Shown here in pieces: positions 1-6,291 of a DNA stretch of 12,674 bases. The notes under the pieces were generated by a model. That model saw nothing but the letters and a program-made list of their open reading frames with translations. It was not told the DNA's origin and did not search any database. The stretch is taken from contig CAZWVH010000075.1 of assembly GCA_964636945.1 (NCBI GenBank), positions 1 through 12,674 on the forward strand, given 5' to 3'. The DNA comes from CAZADA01 sp964636945. GTDB taxonomy: Bacteria > Pseudomonadota > Alphaproteobacteria > Caulobacterales > Maricaulaceae. How positions within the stretch are numbered: position 1 is the stretch's first letter; every line of letters begins with the position of its first letter. The position numbers were made by a program, and so were the translations under genes.

Positions 1-6
1 CCTGGG

Positions 7-39
7 TCCCACCGCGCTTGCTGGCGCAAGCCGGTGGGA
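7..39. repeat. Strong imperfect inverted repeat (hairpin) at the left edge
   Basis: TCCCACCG (7-14) pairs with CGGTGGGA (32-39), and GCTTGC (16-21) pairs with GCAAGC (26-31). One C is bulged at 15 and the loop is TGGC. The result is a 14-bp stem. Neither strand has a T-run after the stem, so it is not a canonical intrinsic terminator. It lies about 95 bases beyond the pccB stop and could act as a 3' end or mRNA-stabilising structure, or be a copy of a dispersed palindromic repeat. The pairing is directly visible; the role is unknown. Confidence 0.6.
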
Positions 40-86
40 AGCGAATACCAAATAGACAAAACACACCACCGATTTATGGCGATCGA

Positions 87-108
87 TGCAGTCCATGTGT
101 TCACTGCA
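87..108. repeat. Small inverted repeat downstream of pccB
   Basis: TGCAGT (87-92) and ACTGCA (103-108) form a perfect 6-bp stem around a 10-base loop, beginning about 27 bases after the pccB stop. There is no T-run. It may belong to the 3' untranslated region of the pccB message together with the stronger hairpin at 7-39. Functional significance is uncertain. Confidence 0.3.
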
Positions 109-134
109 CCCTAAAACGACAACGCACCCCCCCC

Positions 135-1667
135 TTACAGTGGGATATTGTCGTGTTTCTTGGCGGGATTGGTCTGTTGTTTGTTCTTTAAGGACCGGAA
201 GGCCCGGATCACGCGGCGGCGGGTCTCCGACGGCAAGATCACATCATCCAGATAGCCACGCTGGGCGGCGACGAACGGATTGGCGAACCGGTCCTCATAT
301 TCCTTCACATGGGCCGCCATTTTTTCTGGATTCTTCAAGTCCTCACGGAAGATGATCTCGGCCGCGCCCTTGGGCCCCATCACCGCGATTTGGGCGGTGG
401 GCCAGGCATAGTTCACGTCGCCCCGAATGTGTTTGGAGCTCATCACGTCATAGGCGCCGCCATAGGCCTTGCGCGTGATCACGGTCACTTTGGGCACGGT
501 GGCCTCGGCATAGGCGAAGAGCAACTTAGCGCCGTGCTTGATCAGACCGCCATATTCCTGCTTGGTGCCCGGCAGAAACCCCGGCACGTCCACAAAGGTG
601 AGGATCGGGATGTTGAACGCATCGCAAAAGCGCACAAACCGCGCGGCCTTCTTGCTGGCGTCAATGTCGAGCACGCCGGCCAAGTTCAGCGGCTGATTGG
701 CCACCACGCCAACGGTCGAGCCTTCAAGGCGGATGAAACACGTGATGATGTTGGTCCCATGGGCGGGAGCGAGTTCGAACAAATCGCCCTCATCAGCAAC
801 CGCCTCGATGACATCCTTCATGTCATAGGGGGCATTGGGATTGTCGGGGATCACGCGGTCCATGGCCTCGTCAATGCGGTCAGCATCGTCAAAGGTCTCG
901 ATCACCGGCGGTTTTTCCCGATTGGATAACGGCAAATAGGTGAACAAGCGGCGCATCTGCATCAGCGCTTCGTAATCGTTGGCGAATGAGCCGTCGGCGA
1001 CGCCCGATTTTTTGGCGTGCACGCTGGCGCCGCCAAGTTCTTCGGCCGTGACGATTTCGTTGGTCACCGTTTTCACCACGTCCGGACCGGTGACGAACAT
1101 GTAGGAGGTCTGCTCCACCATGAAGATAAAATCGGTCATGGCCGGGGAATAAACATCCCCGCCCGCGCACGGGCCCATAATCACGGAGATTTGGGGCACG
1201 ACGCCGGAAGCGAGCACGTTCTGAAGGAAAATATCGGCATAGCCGGCAAGGCTCGCCACGCCTTCTTGGATGCGCGCGCCGCCGGCGTCATAGAGCCCGA
1301 TCACCGGCGCACCATTGCGCATGGCCATGGCGTTGATTTTGACGATCTTTTGCGCATGGGTCTCTGACAGCGATCCGCCCAGAACCGTAAAATCCTTAGC
1401 GAACACATAAGTCTGGCGGCCATTAATCGTGCCCCAACCGGTGACCACGCCATCACCGGGCACGCGCTTGTCGCCCATGCCGAAATCGGTGGTGCGGTGT
1501 TCGACGAACATGTCGTATTCTTCGAAACTGCCCTCATCGAGCAGGATGGCAAGGCGTTCGCGCGCGGTGAGCTTGCCCTTCTCGTGTTGGGCGGCGATGC
1601 GGCGTTCGCCGCCGCCTTGTTCAGCGGCCGAACGGCGGCGATCGAGTTCGTCGAGAATATCTTTCAT
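135..1667 (-). CDS. pccB: Propionyl-CoA carboxylase, beta (carboxyltransferase) subunit
   Basis: This 510-residue protein is the carboxyltransferase subunit of biotin-dependent propionyl-CoA carboxylase. It transfers the carboxyl group from carboxybiotin on the alpha subunit to propionyl-CoA, giving methylmalonyl-CoA. It matches the biotin carboxyltransferase family over its full length. Visible signatures are GGARIQEGVASLAGYADIF and GPCAGGDVYSPAMTDFIFMV in the N-terminal half, and DVPGFLPGTKQEYGGLIKHG, KAYGGAYDVMSSKHIRGD and MGPKGAAEIIFR in the C-terminal half. The protein ends in NIPL, as expected for the family. The start at 1667 (MKDILDELDRRR) has GGAGG eight bases upstream; the in-frame start eight codons earlier lacks a good site. 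No biotin carboxylase (pccA) partner is in the window. The 84-base upstream gap holds inverted repeats that may carry its promoter. Related acyl-CoA carboxylases such as methylcrotonyl-CoA carboxylase are possible but less likely. Confidence 0.95.
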   Translation of the reverse strand: MKDILDELDRRRSAAEQGGGERRIAAQHEKGKLTARERLAILLDEGSFEEYDMFVEHRTTDFGMGDKRVPGDGVVTGWGTINGRQTYVFAKDFTVLGGSLSETHAQKIVKINAMAMRNGAPVIGLYDAGGARIQEGVASLAGYADIFLQNVLASGVVPQISVIMGPCAGGDVYSPAMTDFIFMVEQTSYMFVTGPDVVKTVTNEIVTAEELGGASVHAKKSGVADGSFANDYEALMQMRRLFTYLPLSNREKPPVIETFDDADRIDEAMDRVIPDNPNAPYDMKDVIEAVADEGDLFELAPAHGTNIITCFIRLEGSTVGVVANQPLNLAGVLDIDASKKAARFVRFCDAFNIPILTFVDVPGFLPGTKQEYGGLIKHGAKLLFAYAEATVPKVTVITRKAYGGAYDVMSSKHIRGDVNYAWPTAQIAVMGPKGAAEIIFREDLKNPEKMAAHVKEYEDRFANPFVAAQRGYLDDVILPSETRRRVIRAFRSLKNKQQTNPAKKHDNIPL

Positions 1668-1696
1668 GGGGCGGGCCTCCCTAAACCACATTGTTA

Positions 1697-1744
1697 GGGC
1701 TAGCCCGAGTTTTGACCGTTAGCAAATTGAGAAGATTGTTCTCA
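1697..1744. promoter_or_regulatory. Candidate operator/promoter region upstream of pccB
   Basis: The 84-base gap before pccB holds three symmetric elements: a perfect 10-base palindrome GGGCTAGCCC (1697-1706), an octamer reading TTTGCTAA on the minus strand (1719-1726), and an inverted repeat TGAGAA/TTCTCA with a 5-base loop (1728-1744). The octamer differs by one base from TTTGCAAA, half of the paired motif I recall for PccR-type regulators of propionyl-CoA carboxylase. A second properly spaced copy is not seen. No clear -35/-10 pair was found. The inverted repeat could instead be the 3' end of the upstream unit. Confidence 0.3.
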
Positions 1745-1751
1745 GGAGCGC

Positions 1752-2018
1752 TCAATCGTCCAAGTTACGCTTCACATTGCCCACTGCACGGCCAAACAAT
1801 CGAAACACGATCCACACGCCCACGCCAAAGGCGGCCCACATCAGACCAATGGCCACCCCGCGCGCCGCATTGGCCATACCGCTTGGCAAATAGCTATTGA
1901 GCCAGTCGAACGCGCCGTTGAAGGACGAAAATGGCAATCCGGTTTGTCCTGTGATGACAGCCATGAGACCAACGCCCACAGCGACTCCGAGGAAAAATGA
2001 TGTGGTGCGTTCATTCAT
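1752..2018 (-). CDS. Small two-helix membrane protein of unknown function
   Basis: An 88-residue protein that I cannot assign to a named family. It starts MNERTTSFFLGVAVGVGLMA, giving a first hydrophobic segment at about residues 7-24. A short soluble stretch with several aromatic residues (about 27-48) follows, then a second hydrophobic segment at about 52-74 and a basic tail, FGRAVGNVKRNLDD. The pattern fits a helical hairpin in the inner membrane with both ends probably cytoplasmic. The ATG at 2018 was chosen because the open frame upstream of it is only the out-of-frame shadow of the ATP12 gene. The ribosome site is a weak AAGG about ten bases upstream. It follows the ATP12-like gene by 67 bases and precedes pccB by 84, so it may end the degP-to-ATP12 transcription unit. 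The coding call is likely; the function is unknown. Confidence 0.7.
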   Translation of the reverse strand: MNERTTSFFLGVAVGVGLMAVITGQTGLPFSSFNGAFDWLNSYLPSGMANAARGVAIGLMWAAFGVGVWIVFRLFGRAVGNVKRNLDD

Positions 2019-2085
2019 AGCGCCAGCCTTGCGCAGCAAACGGGCTATCAGTCTGCCTGACCCGCTCGTTGGACGCAAATCAACG

Positions 2086-2796
2086 TCATGGGGCCAATGC
2101 ACGCAAGAGCTTTTCCACCGCCACCAGCTCGTCGAGCAGTCCGGCGGCGCGCTTGGCGGCTTCGTCGTCCTGGCCCCAGTGCTCTTCTTGATAGATTTCA
2201 TCAATGCGGCTGGCGGCGAAGGCGTCAATGGCGTTCAGCCTACCGCGCTCCAACGCCAATGCGAGCACCGCTGAATGTAAAACCCCCGCGGCGTGCAACG
2301 TGGCGGTCAGGCGCACATCATCCATGGTAAGCGCCAAGTCGCGCATGCGAGCGAGGCTGTCGGCTGGCTGGTCGACAGCCAAAATGCCCTGCGCCGGCAG
2401 CAAATGCACACCCAGCGCCTCTTCCGCCCACACTCTTAGCGGCGCCCAGCTTTCCTCTTGTCGCGCCTGAAGCGTCTCGTCGGTGTCGGCCAGATGGCAC
2501 ACCACGTCGGTTTCAGCGTACTTGGCCAGCGTGTCGGCCGACTCATCGCGCGCTGCGGGCATGTGGTCCAAGGCCACATTGATCAAGCGCGTGATCGGCA
2601 TGGTCTCGGGATTGACGGTCGCCCCTTGCGCGTCCCATTCGTCGGCGAGCAATTGCGCCGCATCGCGTGTGGGCGCGTGCAACGTAAATCCCTGCGGCGT
2701 CTTGACGGCGCGCCCATCCAGACGCACGCCGAAAGCGCCGCCATCCGGCTCGACCGAGACTGCTTTATAAAAACGATTAATGGTTGTTGTCGTCAC
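2086..2796 (-). CDS. ATP12 family F1-ATPase assembly chaperone
   Basis: A 236-residue protein of the ATP12 family. In mitochondria ATP12 binds free F1 alpha subunits and aids assembly of the F1 ATP synthase sector; alphaproteobacteria carry homologues with an inferred equivalent role in the cytoplasm. Family landmarks in order are RFYKAV near the N-terminus, LDGRAVKTPQGF, EWDAQGATVNPETMPITRL, the YAETDVVCHLA stretch and, near the end, EEHWGQDDEAAKR. The start is taken as GTG at 2796 because AGAAGGA lies seven bases upstream and the conserved region begins a few codons later. An upstream extension in the same frame lacks family-like sequence and overlaps the preceding gene more deeply. With this start it overlaps the 3' end of the small membrane gene by 20 bases, which suggests translational coupling. 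Identification is strong; the partner role is inferred from the family. Confidence 0.9.
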   Translation of the reverse strand: MTTTTINRFYKAVSVEPDGGAFGVRLDGRAVKTPQGFTLHAPTRDAAQLLADEWDAQGATVNPETMPITRLINVALDHMPAARDESADTLAKYAETDVVCHLADTDETLQARQEESWAPLRVWAEEALGVHLLPAQGILAVDQPADSLARMRDLALTMDDVRLTATLHAAGVLHSAVLALALERGRLNAIDAFAASRIDEIYQEEHWGQDDEAAKRAAGLLDELVAVEKLLRALAP

Positions 2797-3007
2797 CGTC
2801 AGGTCCTTCTGTGTGCTCACGGTCAGCACGCGCTTCGTCCTGTTCCGCAAACCGTTCGCCCGGGCGGCGAGCACGACGGCGTTCACGGGCGGAGCCCCAG
2901 CCGTCGCGTTGTCGAGATTTCACATTCATTGCGCTTAACGCGGTTTGTATGCCCGCGCCAATGGCCAGCGCCAATACCGCCAACATCACCAAGAGCCACC
3001 GGTCCAT
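2777..3007 (-). CDS. Small single-pass membrane protein with charged tail, unknown function
   Basis: A predicted 76-residue protein not recognised as any family. Residues about 4-26 (WLLVMLAVLALAIGAGIQTA and onward) form one hydrophobic helix. The remainder is strongly charged and low in complexity, rich in Arg early (ARERRRARRPGER) and in Asp/Glu late (EGPDGDDNNH). It looks like a membrane anchor with a cytoplasmic disordered tail. ATG 3007 is preferred: GGTGGTGA, close to the extended Shine-Dalgarno sequence, ends five bases before it. A longer frame from TTG 3040 places its start in the loop of a hairpin (3029-3054). The gene lies 49 bases after the RluC-type gene and overlaps the ATP12 gene by 20 bases. 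Overlap and spacing support it being real, but without homology it stays a moderate call. From memory, related genomes often carry a HAD-type hydrolase in this slot; that is not seen here. Confidence 0.6.
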   Translation of the reverse strand: MDRWLLVMLAVLALAIGAGIQTALSAMNVKSRQRDGWGSARERRRARRPGERFAEQDEARADREHTEGPDGDDNNH

Positions 3008-3028
3008 GGGCGTCACCACCGGGCTTGC

Positions 3029-3054
3029 CCGCCTCTGCAATCAATGCAGGGCGG
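3029..3054 (-). other. Intercistronic hairpin after the RluC-type gene
   Basis: CCGCC (3029-3033) pairs with GGCGG (3050-3054), and CTGCA (3035-3039) with TGCAG (3045-3049). There is one bulged base at 3034 and a five-base loop. The 10-bp structure begins three bases beyond the stop codon of the pseudouridine synthase gene. No T-run follows, so it is more likely an mRNA processing or stability element, or a weak pause, than a terminator. It also covers the upstream TTG candidate start of the next gene. Confidence 0.45.
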
Positions 3055-3056
3055 CA

Positions 3057-4061
3057 TCACACGCTCTCAAAAGGATCGAGCGCTGCAGGATCGTCGTCAT
3101 CAAAGCCAAGCAAAGCAAACGCTTTCGCCATGTGCTTGGGCAAAGCCGCCCGCACTTCCAGCGTTCCCTTACCTGACGGATGCGGCAGGCGGATGGCGCG
3201 CGCATGCAAGTGCAATTGGCGAGACAGGTCATCCACCGGCTCGCGATCACAGCGATATTTGCCGTCCCCTGCAATGCTCGTGCCCAAGAGCGACATGTGC
3301 AGGCGTAGTTGGTGGGTGCGGCCGGTCTCGGGGCGTAGCGCGACCCAGGCCGCCCGCTTGGCGGCGCGCGCAATGACGGCGTAGGTCGTGCGCGCATGCA
3401 CCGCATCCGGTTCGCCATGGCGCGCGGGAACCATGATCTCGCGCCCCTCACCCTTCTCGCCAGATTTGCCTTTGCGCACAAAGCCCTTGACCTCGCCGCG
3501 CGCGGGCGTGGGCGCGCCTAGTGTCACCGCCCAGTAAATCTTGTCCGCGCGATGGGATTGAAACGCTTTGGCCAGATTGGCCGTGGCGGCTGGCGTCTTT
3601 CCGAGAAGAAGGACGCCTGAGGTGTCCTTATCCAATCGGTGAGCCAGACGGGGAGGCTCGCGCGGCGCGGTAAGCGCGGGCGCCAGCCCATCCACATGTC
3701 GCGTTGTTTTGCTGCCGCCCTGGACGGCAAGACCTGGAGGTTTATTGAGCACGATGACGTACTCATCTTCGTAAATGACCAAGGACCGAATGAACTCGGC
3801 GTCACGGTCACTGATCATAAGCGAGCTTTTGGCCTGGGGCGTGGCCGCTTCATCCAAGCCCAGCGGCGGCACCCTCACCGTTTGCCCCGCTTCAATGCGT
3901 TGATTGGCCTTGGCGCGCGCGCCATCCACACGCACTTGGCCCGTCCGCAAGAGCTTCTCCAAGCGCGCGTGCGACAGGCTGGGATAGCGCCGCTTAAACC
4001 ACCGGTCGAGCCGGGCGCCCGCCTCGCCCTTGGTGACGGCGATATGATCAACACCGCTCAT
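3057..4061 (-). CDS. rluC: RluC/RluD family 23S rRNA pseudouridine synthase
   Basis: This 334-residue enzyme isomerises uridine to pseudouridine in RNA, most likely at positions in 23S rRNA, in the cytoplasm. An N-terminal S4-type RNA-binding domain (about residues 16-65, with RLDRWFKRR and LLRTGQVRVDG) precedes the RluA-type catalytic domain. VLNKPPGLAVQGG is motif I. HRLDKDTSG (141-149) holds the catalytic Asp144, and RPETGRTHQLRLHM is the later conserved motif. The length fits the S4-plus-catalytic-domain group. The start ATG at 4061 overlaps the crcB stop as ATGA, so translation is probably coupled. The choice between RluC and RluD cannot be settled by eye; RluC is favoured from its general resemblance to alphaproteobacterial RluC. 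The C-terminus is short and acidic (FDDDDPAALDPFESV). Confidence 0.85.
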   Translation of the reverse strand: MSGVDHIAVTKGEAGARLDRWFKRRYPSLSHARLEKLLRTGQVRVDGARAKANQRIEAGQTVRVPPLGLDEAATPQAKSSLMISDRDAEFIRSLVIYEDEYVIVLNKPPGLAVQGGSKTTRHVDGLAPALTAPREPPRLAHRLDKDTSGVLLLGKTPAATANLAKAFQSHRADKIYWAVTLGAPTPARGEVKGFVRKGKSGEKGEGREIMVPARHGEPDAVHARTTYAVIARAAKRAAWVALRPETGRTHQLRLHMSLLGTSIAGDGKYRCDREPVDDLSRQLHLHARAIRLPHPSGKGTLEVRAALPKHMAKAFALLGFDDDDPAALDPFESV

Positions 4062-4456
4062 GCCAACACCCGACGCATGAGGAGGATCCCTAGCGCCAGC
4101 CCGCCGATTGAGGCGATGAGGGACGCGCTAACATAACCAAAGGCCAGCAACCAATCGCGGCGCTCTAGCATTAAAAACACCTCAAGCGAAAATGCGGAGA
4201 ATGTGGTGAAGCCGCCCAAAAGCCCAACGCCCAGAACCAAGCGCGCCTCGCGCGCGGGAAGTCCAAGCAAACCATCGGGCAAATGGATCAGTGCTTGGAT
4301 CAGCACGCCCATCAACACGCCGCCCAAGGCGTTGGCGCTGAGTGTGCCCCAAGGAAAGGCCGTTGGTCCGAGGGAGCGCAGGGCGATCAGGCCGAGCCCA
4401 TATCGCGCGCTGGCCCCCAACGCGCCGCCCGCCGCCACGAGGACAAAACTGTTCAC
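4058..4456 (-). CDS. crcB: CrcB/Fluc fluoride ion channel
   Basis: A small inner-membrane fluoride channel that works as a dual-topology dimer and exports toxic fluoride. The 132-residue product has four hydrophobic helices and the family signatures: GGALGASARYGLG in helix 1, FPWGTLSANALGGVLMG with the conserved Asn in helix 2, and GLLGGFTTFSAFSLEVF in helix 3, which holds the phenylalanines and polar residues of the fluoride path. GTG 4456 is chosen because it gives the usual family length (about 125) and starts just before helix 1. An open frame continues to a TTG at 4549 that would add 31 non-family residues; an AGGAG lies only three bases before it. The ribosome site of the chosen GTG is weak (GGA nine bases upstream), so the start is the least certain part. 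It ends in an ATGA overlap with the pseudouridine synthase gene. Confidence 0.9.
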   Translation of the reverse strand: MNSFVLVAAGGALGASARYGLGLIALRSLGPTAFPWGTLSANALGGVLMGVLIQALIHLPDGLLGLPAREARLVLGVGLLGGFTTFSAFSLEVFLMLERRDWLLAFGYVSASLIASIGGLALGILLMRRVLA

Positions 4457-4479
4457 GACACGTCGTCCAGAGTGGGCGT

Positions 4480-4511
4480 CGACACCCGTGTCGCCAAAGG
4501 TGTCGCCAAGG
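4480..4511. repeat. 12-bp tandem repeat and hairpin upstream of crcB
   Basis: Two adjacent 12-base units, GTGTCGCCAAAG (4488-4499) and GTGTCGCCAAGG (4500-4511), differ at one position. CGACACC (4480-4486) can also pair with GGTGTCG (4499-4505) around a 12-base loop. The stretch lies in the 70-base gap between the acetyltransferase stop and the chosen crcB start. If the longer crcB frame is used, it would encode a repeated GDT/GDT pattern. It does not resemble the fluoride riboswitch as far as I can judge by eye. Confidence 0.5.
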
Positions 4512-4526
4512 GTGTTGTCAGGCGGC

Positions 4527-4940
4527 TTACCCGTCCTTGGGCCACTCAAACGCTCCTGTCAGCCGAGTCATGCCCAATTGCGCGCAGTAGTTTTCCACTT
4601 CCGGCGGCGTAACGATATGCAAGGTGCAATCGGGATGAAGCTGGCGCACGGTGGCCCCGATCAGGTCACGCCCCACGCCATTGCCCTGGTGATCGGCGTC
4701 CACGGCTAAATCTGCGCAATAGCAGCAAAACACTTGGTCAGTGACGGAGCGGGCCATGCCGACCAACTTGCCGTCTTGTTCAGGATCGCGTGCGGTGACG
4801 ATGAGGTCAGCGCCGGCCAGCATGGTCTCAATCCGTGCGCGGTTTTCGACAGGGCGGCGCGCCGCCAATCCCGAACGCTGAAGGATGTCCACATAATCAT
4901 CAACGGACAGTTCAGGCTCAACCGCATAAATGATACTCAT
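4527..4940 (-). CDS. GNAT family N-acetyltransferase
   Basis: A 137-residue protein of the GCN5-related N-acetyltransferase fold, which transfers acetyl from acetyl-CoA to an amine; the substrate cannot be told from sequence. The core is visible: the strand GKLVGMARSVTD (about residues 57-68), the strand CADLAVDADHQGNGVGRDLI carrying the acetyl-CoA pyrophosphate-binding motif Q85-G-N-G-V-G90, and the C-terminal VENYCAQLGMTRL typical of the last helix and strand. The length fits a single minimal GNAT domain. ATG 4940 is chosen because it forms an ATGA overlap with the rarA stop and has GAGGAG five bases upstream. The open frame extends a further 13 codons with no support. Tight coupling to rarA suggests co-expression, but I know of no established functional link. 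Confidence 0.88.
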   Translation of the reverse strand: MSIIYAVEPELSVDDYVDILQRSGLAARRPVENRARIETMLAGADLIVTARDPEQDGKLVGMARSVTDQVFCCYCADLAVDADHQGNGVGRDLIGATVRQLHPDCTLHIVTPPEVENYCAQLGMTRLTGAFEWPKDG

Positions 4941-6268
4941 GCCTTCTCCTCTTTTTTCTGCGCACGCTGACGTGACCATTGCGCCAGTCGTTCACCAATC
5001 GCGATCTCACCGCCGCGGTTTGTGGGGTGATACAGGGTTATGCGTTCTAGGTCAGGGGGAAAATAATCCAAACCGGCAAAGCCGCCATCCACCCCGTGAT
5101 CATACTCATATCCAGCGCCGTGACCCAGTTGCTTCATGAGTTTTGTTGGCGCGTTGACGGCATGAACAGGCGGAGCGAGCGATCCGTGTTCGCTCGCCAA
5201 CGCCTGCGCGTCCTTCCAGGCGGAGTAGGCGGCATTTGACTTGGGCGCTGTGGCCAAATGCAACACGGCTTGAGCCAGGGCCAATTCCCCTTCCGGCGAA
5301 CCGAGAAACTGATAGGCGTCACGCGCGGCGATGGCGGAAACGAGCGCAGTGTGGTCGGCTAGGCCAATGTCCTCGCTGGCCATGCGAACCACGCGTCGCG
5401 CAATGTAGAGCGGGTCTTCTCCGCCTTCGAGCATACGGGCAAGCCAGTAAAGTGCGGCGTCTGGATCAGACCCGCGCACCGCTTTGTGCAGGGTCGAGAT
5501 TAAATCATAGTGGGCGTCACGGTCCTTGTCATAGGCTGGGGCGCGGCGCTGCACCAATTGCGCCAACCCCTTGACGTCTAATGGCGGTTCGCCATCCGGT
5601 AAGGCGGCAATCAGCTGTTCGGCCAAATTCAGGGCAAATCGTCCATCTCCATCCGCCATGGTCAGTAGCGCTTCGCGGGCTTGACCATCCAAGGGCAATG
5701 CGCGGCCCACATGGGCCTCCGCGCGCTCCAGCAATTGCGCCAAGGATGACGGTTCAAGCCGGCGTAACACCAACACCTGACAGCGCGACAGCAGAGCGCC
5801 ATTGAGCGCAAAGCTCGGATTCTCCGTCGTGGCCCCGACCAGCGTCACCACGCCGCGCTCAACGAATGGCAAGAAACCATCCTGTTGCGCCCGGTTGAAC
5901 CGGTGGATTTCATCAACGAACAACAACGTCTTGCGGCCCATCCGGCGATGCGCTTCAGCGGCGTCAAACTGGGCGCGTAAATCCTTCACGCCGGAGAACA
6001 CCGCTGACAGTGTCGCAAACTCGAGACCGGCCTCGGCCGCCAATAATTGGGCGATGGTGGTTTTGCCCACCCCCGGGGGGCCCCACAAGATCATGGAGGA
6101 CAACTGCTTGGCCTTGAGCATCCGACTTAAGGCGCCCTCAGGACCAAGGAGATGACTTTGGCCCACGACCTCGGTCAGCTTTGAGGGTCGAAGCTGATCG
6201 GCCAGCGGACGTGCGCTCTCAGCCGCCTCATCTGCACCCGCCGAAAACAAGTCCTGACCCGCCACCAT
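4937..6268 (-). CDS. rarA: RarA (MgsA) AAA+ ATPase, replication-associated recombination protein
   Basis: A 443-residue cytoplasmic AAA+ ATPase of the RarA/MgsA/WRNIP1 family, related to clamp loaders and acting at stalled or gapped replication forks. Visible elements are the N-terminal PLADQLRPSKLTEVVGQ typical of the family, Walker A GPPGVGKT (63-70), Walker B LLFVDEIHRFN with D119 and E120, sensor 1 in GATTENPSF (near N150), and SRCQVLVLRRL. The C-terminal half carries the conserved RARRVVRMASEDIGLAD-like stretch (here IARRVVRMASEDIGLAD), YSAWKDA, and the tail NRGGEIAIGERLAQW. The length equals the family norm. The start at 6268 begins 23 bases after the degP stop; the ribosome site is poor, with no clear purine-rich motif near it, so translation may depend on readthrough from degP. 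The stop overlaps the acetyltransferase start. Confidence 0.95.
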   Translation of the reverse strand: MVAGQDLFSAGADEAAESARPLADQLRPSKLTEVVGQSHLLGPEGALSRMLKAKQLSSMILWGPPGVGKTTIAQLLAAEAGLEFATLSAVFSGVKDLRAQFDAAEAHRRMGRKTLLFVDEIHRFNRAQQDGFLPFVERGVVTLVGATTENPSFALNGALLSRCQVLVLRRLEPSSLAQLLERAEAHVGRALPLDGQAREALLTMADGDGRFALNLAEQLIAALPDGEPPLDVKGLAQLVQRRAPAYDKDRDAHYDLISTLHKAVRGSDPDAALYWLARMLEGGEDPLYIARRVVRMASEDIGLADHTALVSAIAARDAYQFLGSPEGELALAQAVLHLATAPKSNAAYSAWKDAQALASEHGSLAPPVHAVNAPTKLMKQLGHGAGYEYDHGVDGGFAGLDYFPPDLERITLYHPTNRGGEIAIGERLAQWSRQRAQKKEEKA

Positions 6269-6291
6269 GAAACAATCGTCGCCCTAATCGG

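Noticed and set aside
309..929. Plus-strand open frame of 206 codons inside pccB
   Set aside because: It is antisense to a well-conserved gene, has a histidine/glycine-rich composition typical of antisense shadows, and shows no family signature.
2086..2886. Longer ATP12 frame starting at 2886
   Set aside because: The extra 30 residues have no family similarity and would overlap the small membrane gene by 110 bases. The GTG at 2796 has a much better ribosome site.
2458..3384. Long plus-strand open frame of 308 codons
   Set aside because: It lies antisense across the ATP12 gene, the small membrane gene and the pseudouridine synthase gene. Its translation is arginine/serine-rich with no recognisable domain, as expected for a shadow frame in GC-rich DNA.
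4457..4526. Fluoride riboswitch ahead of crcB
   Set aside because: I could not find the conserved sequence blocks expected of the crcB motif in the 70-base gap. A covariance-model search would be decisive.
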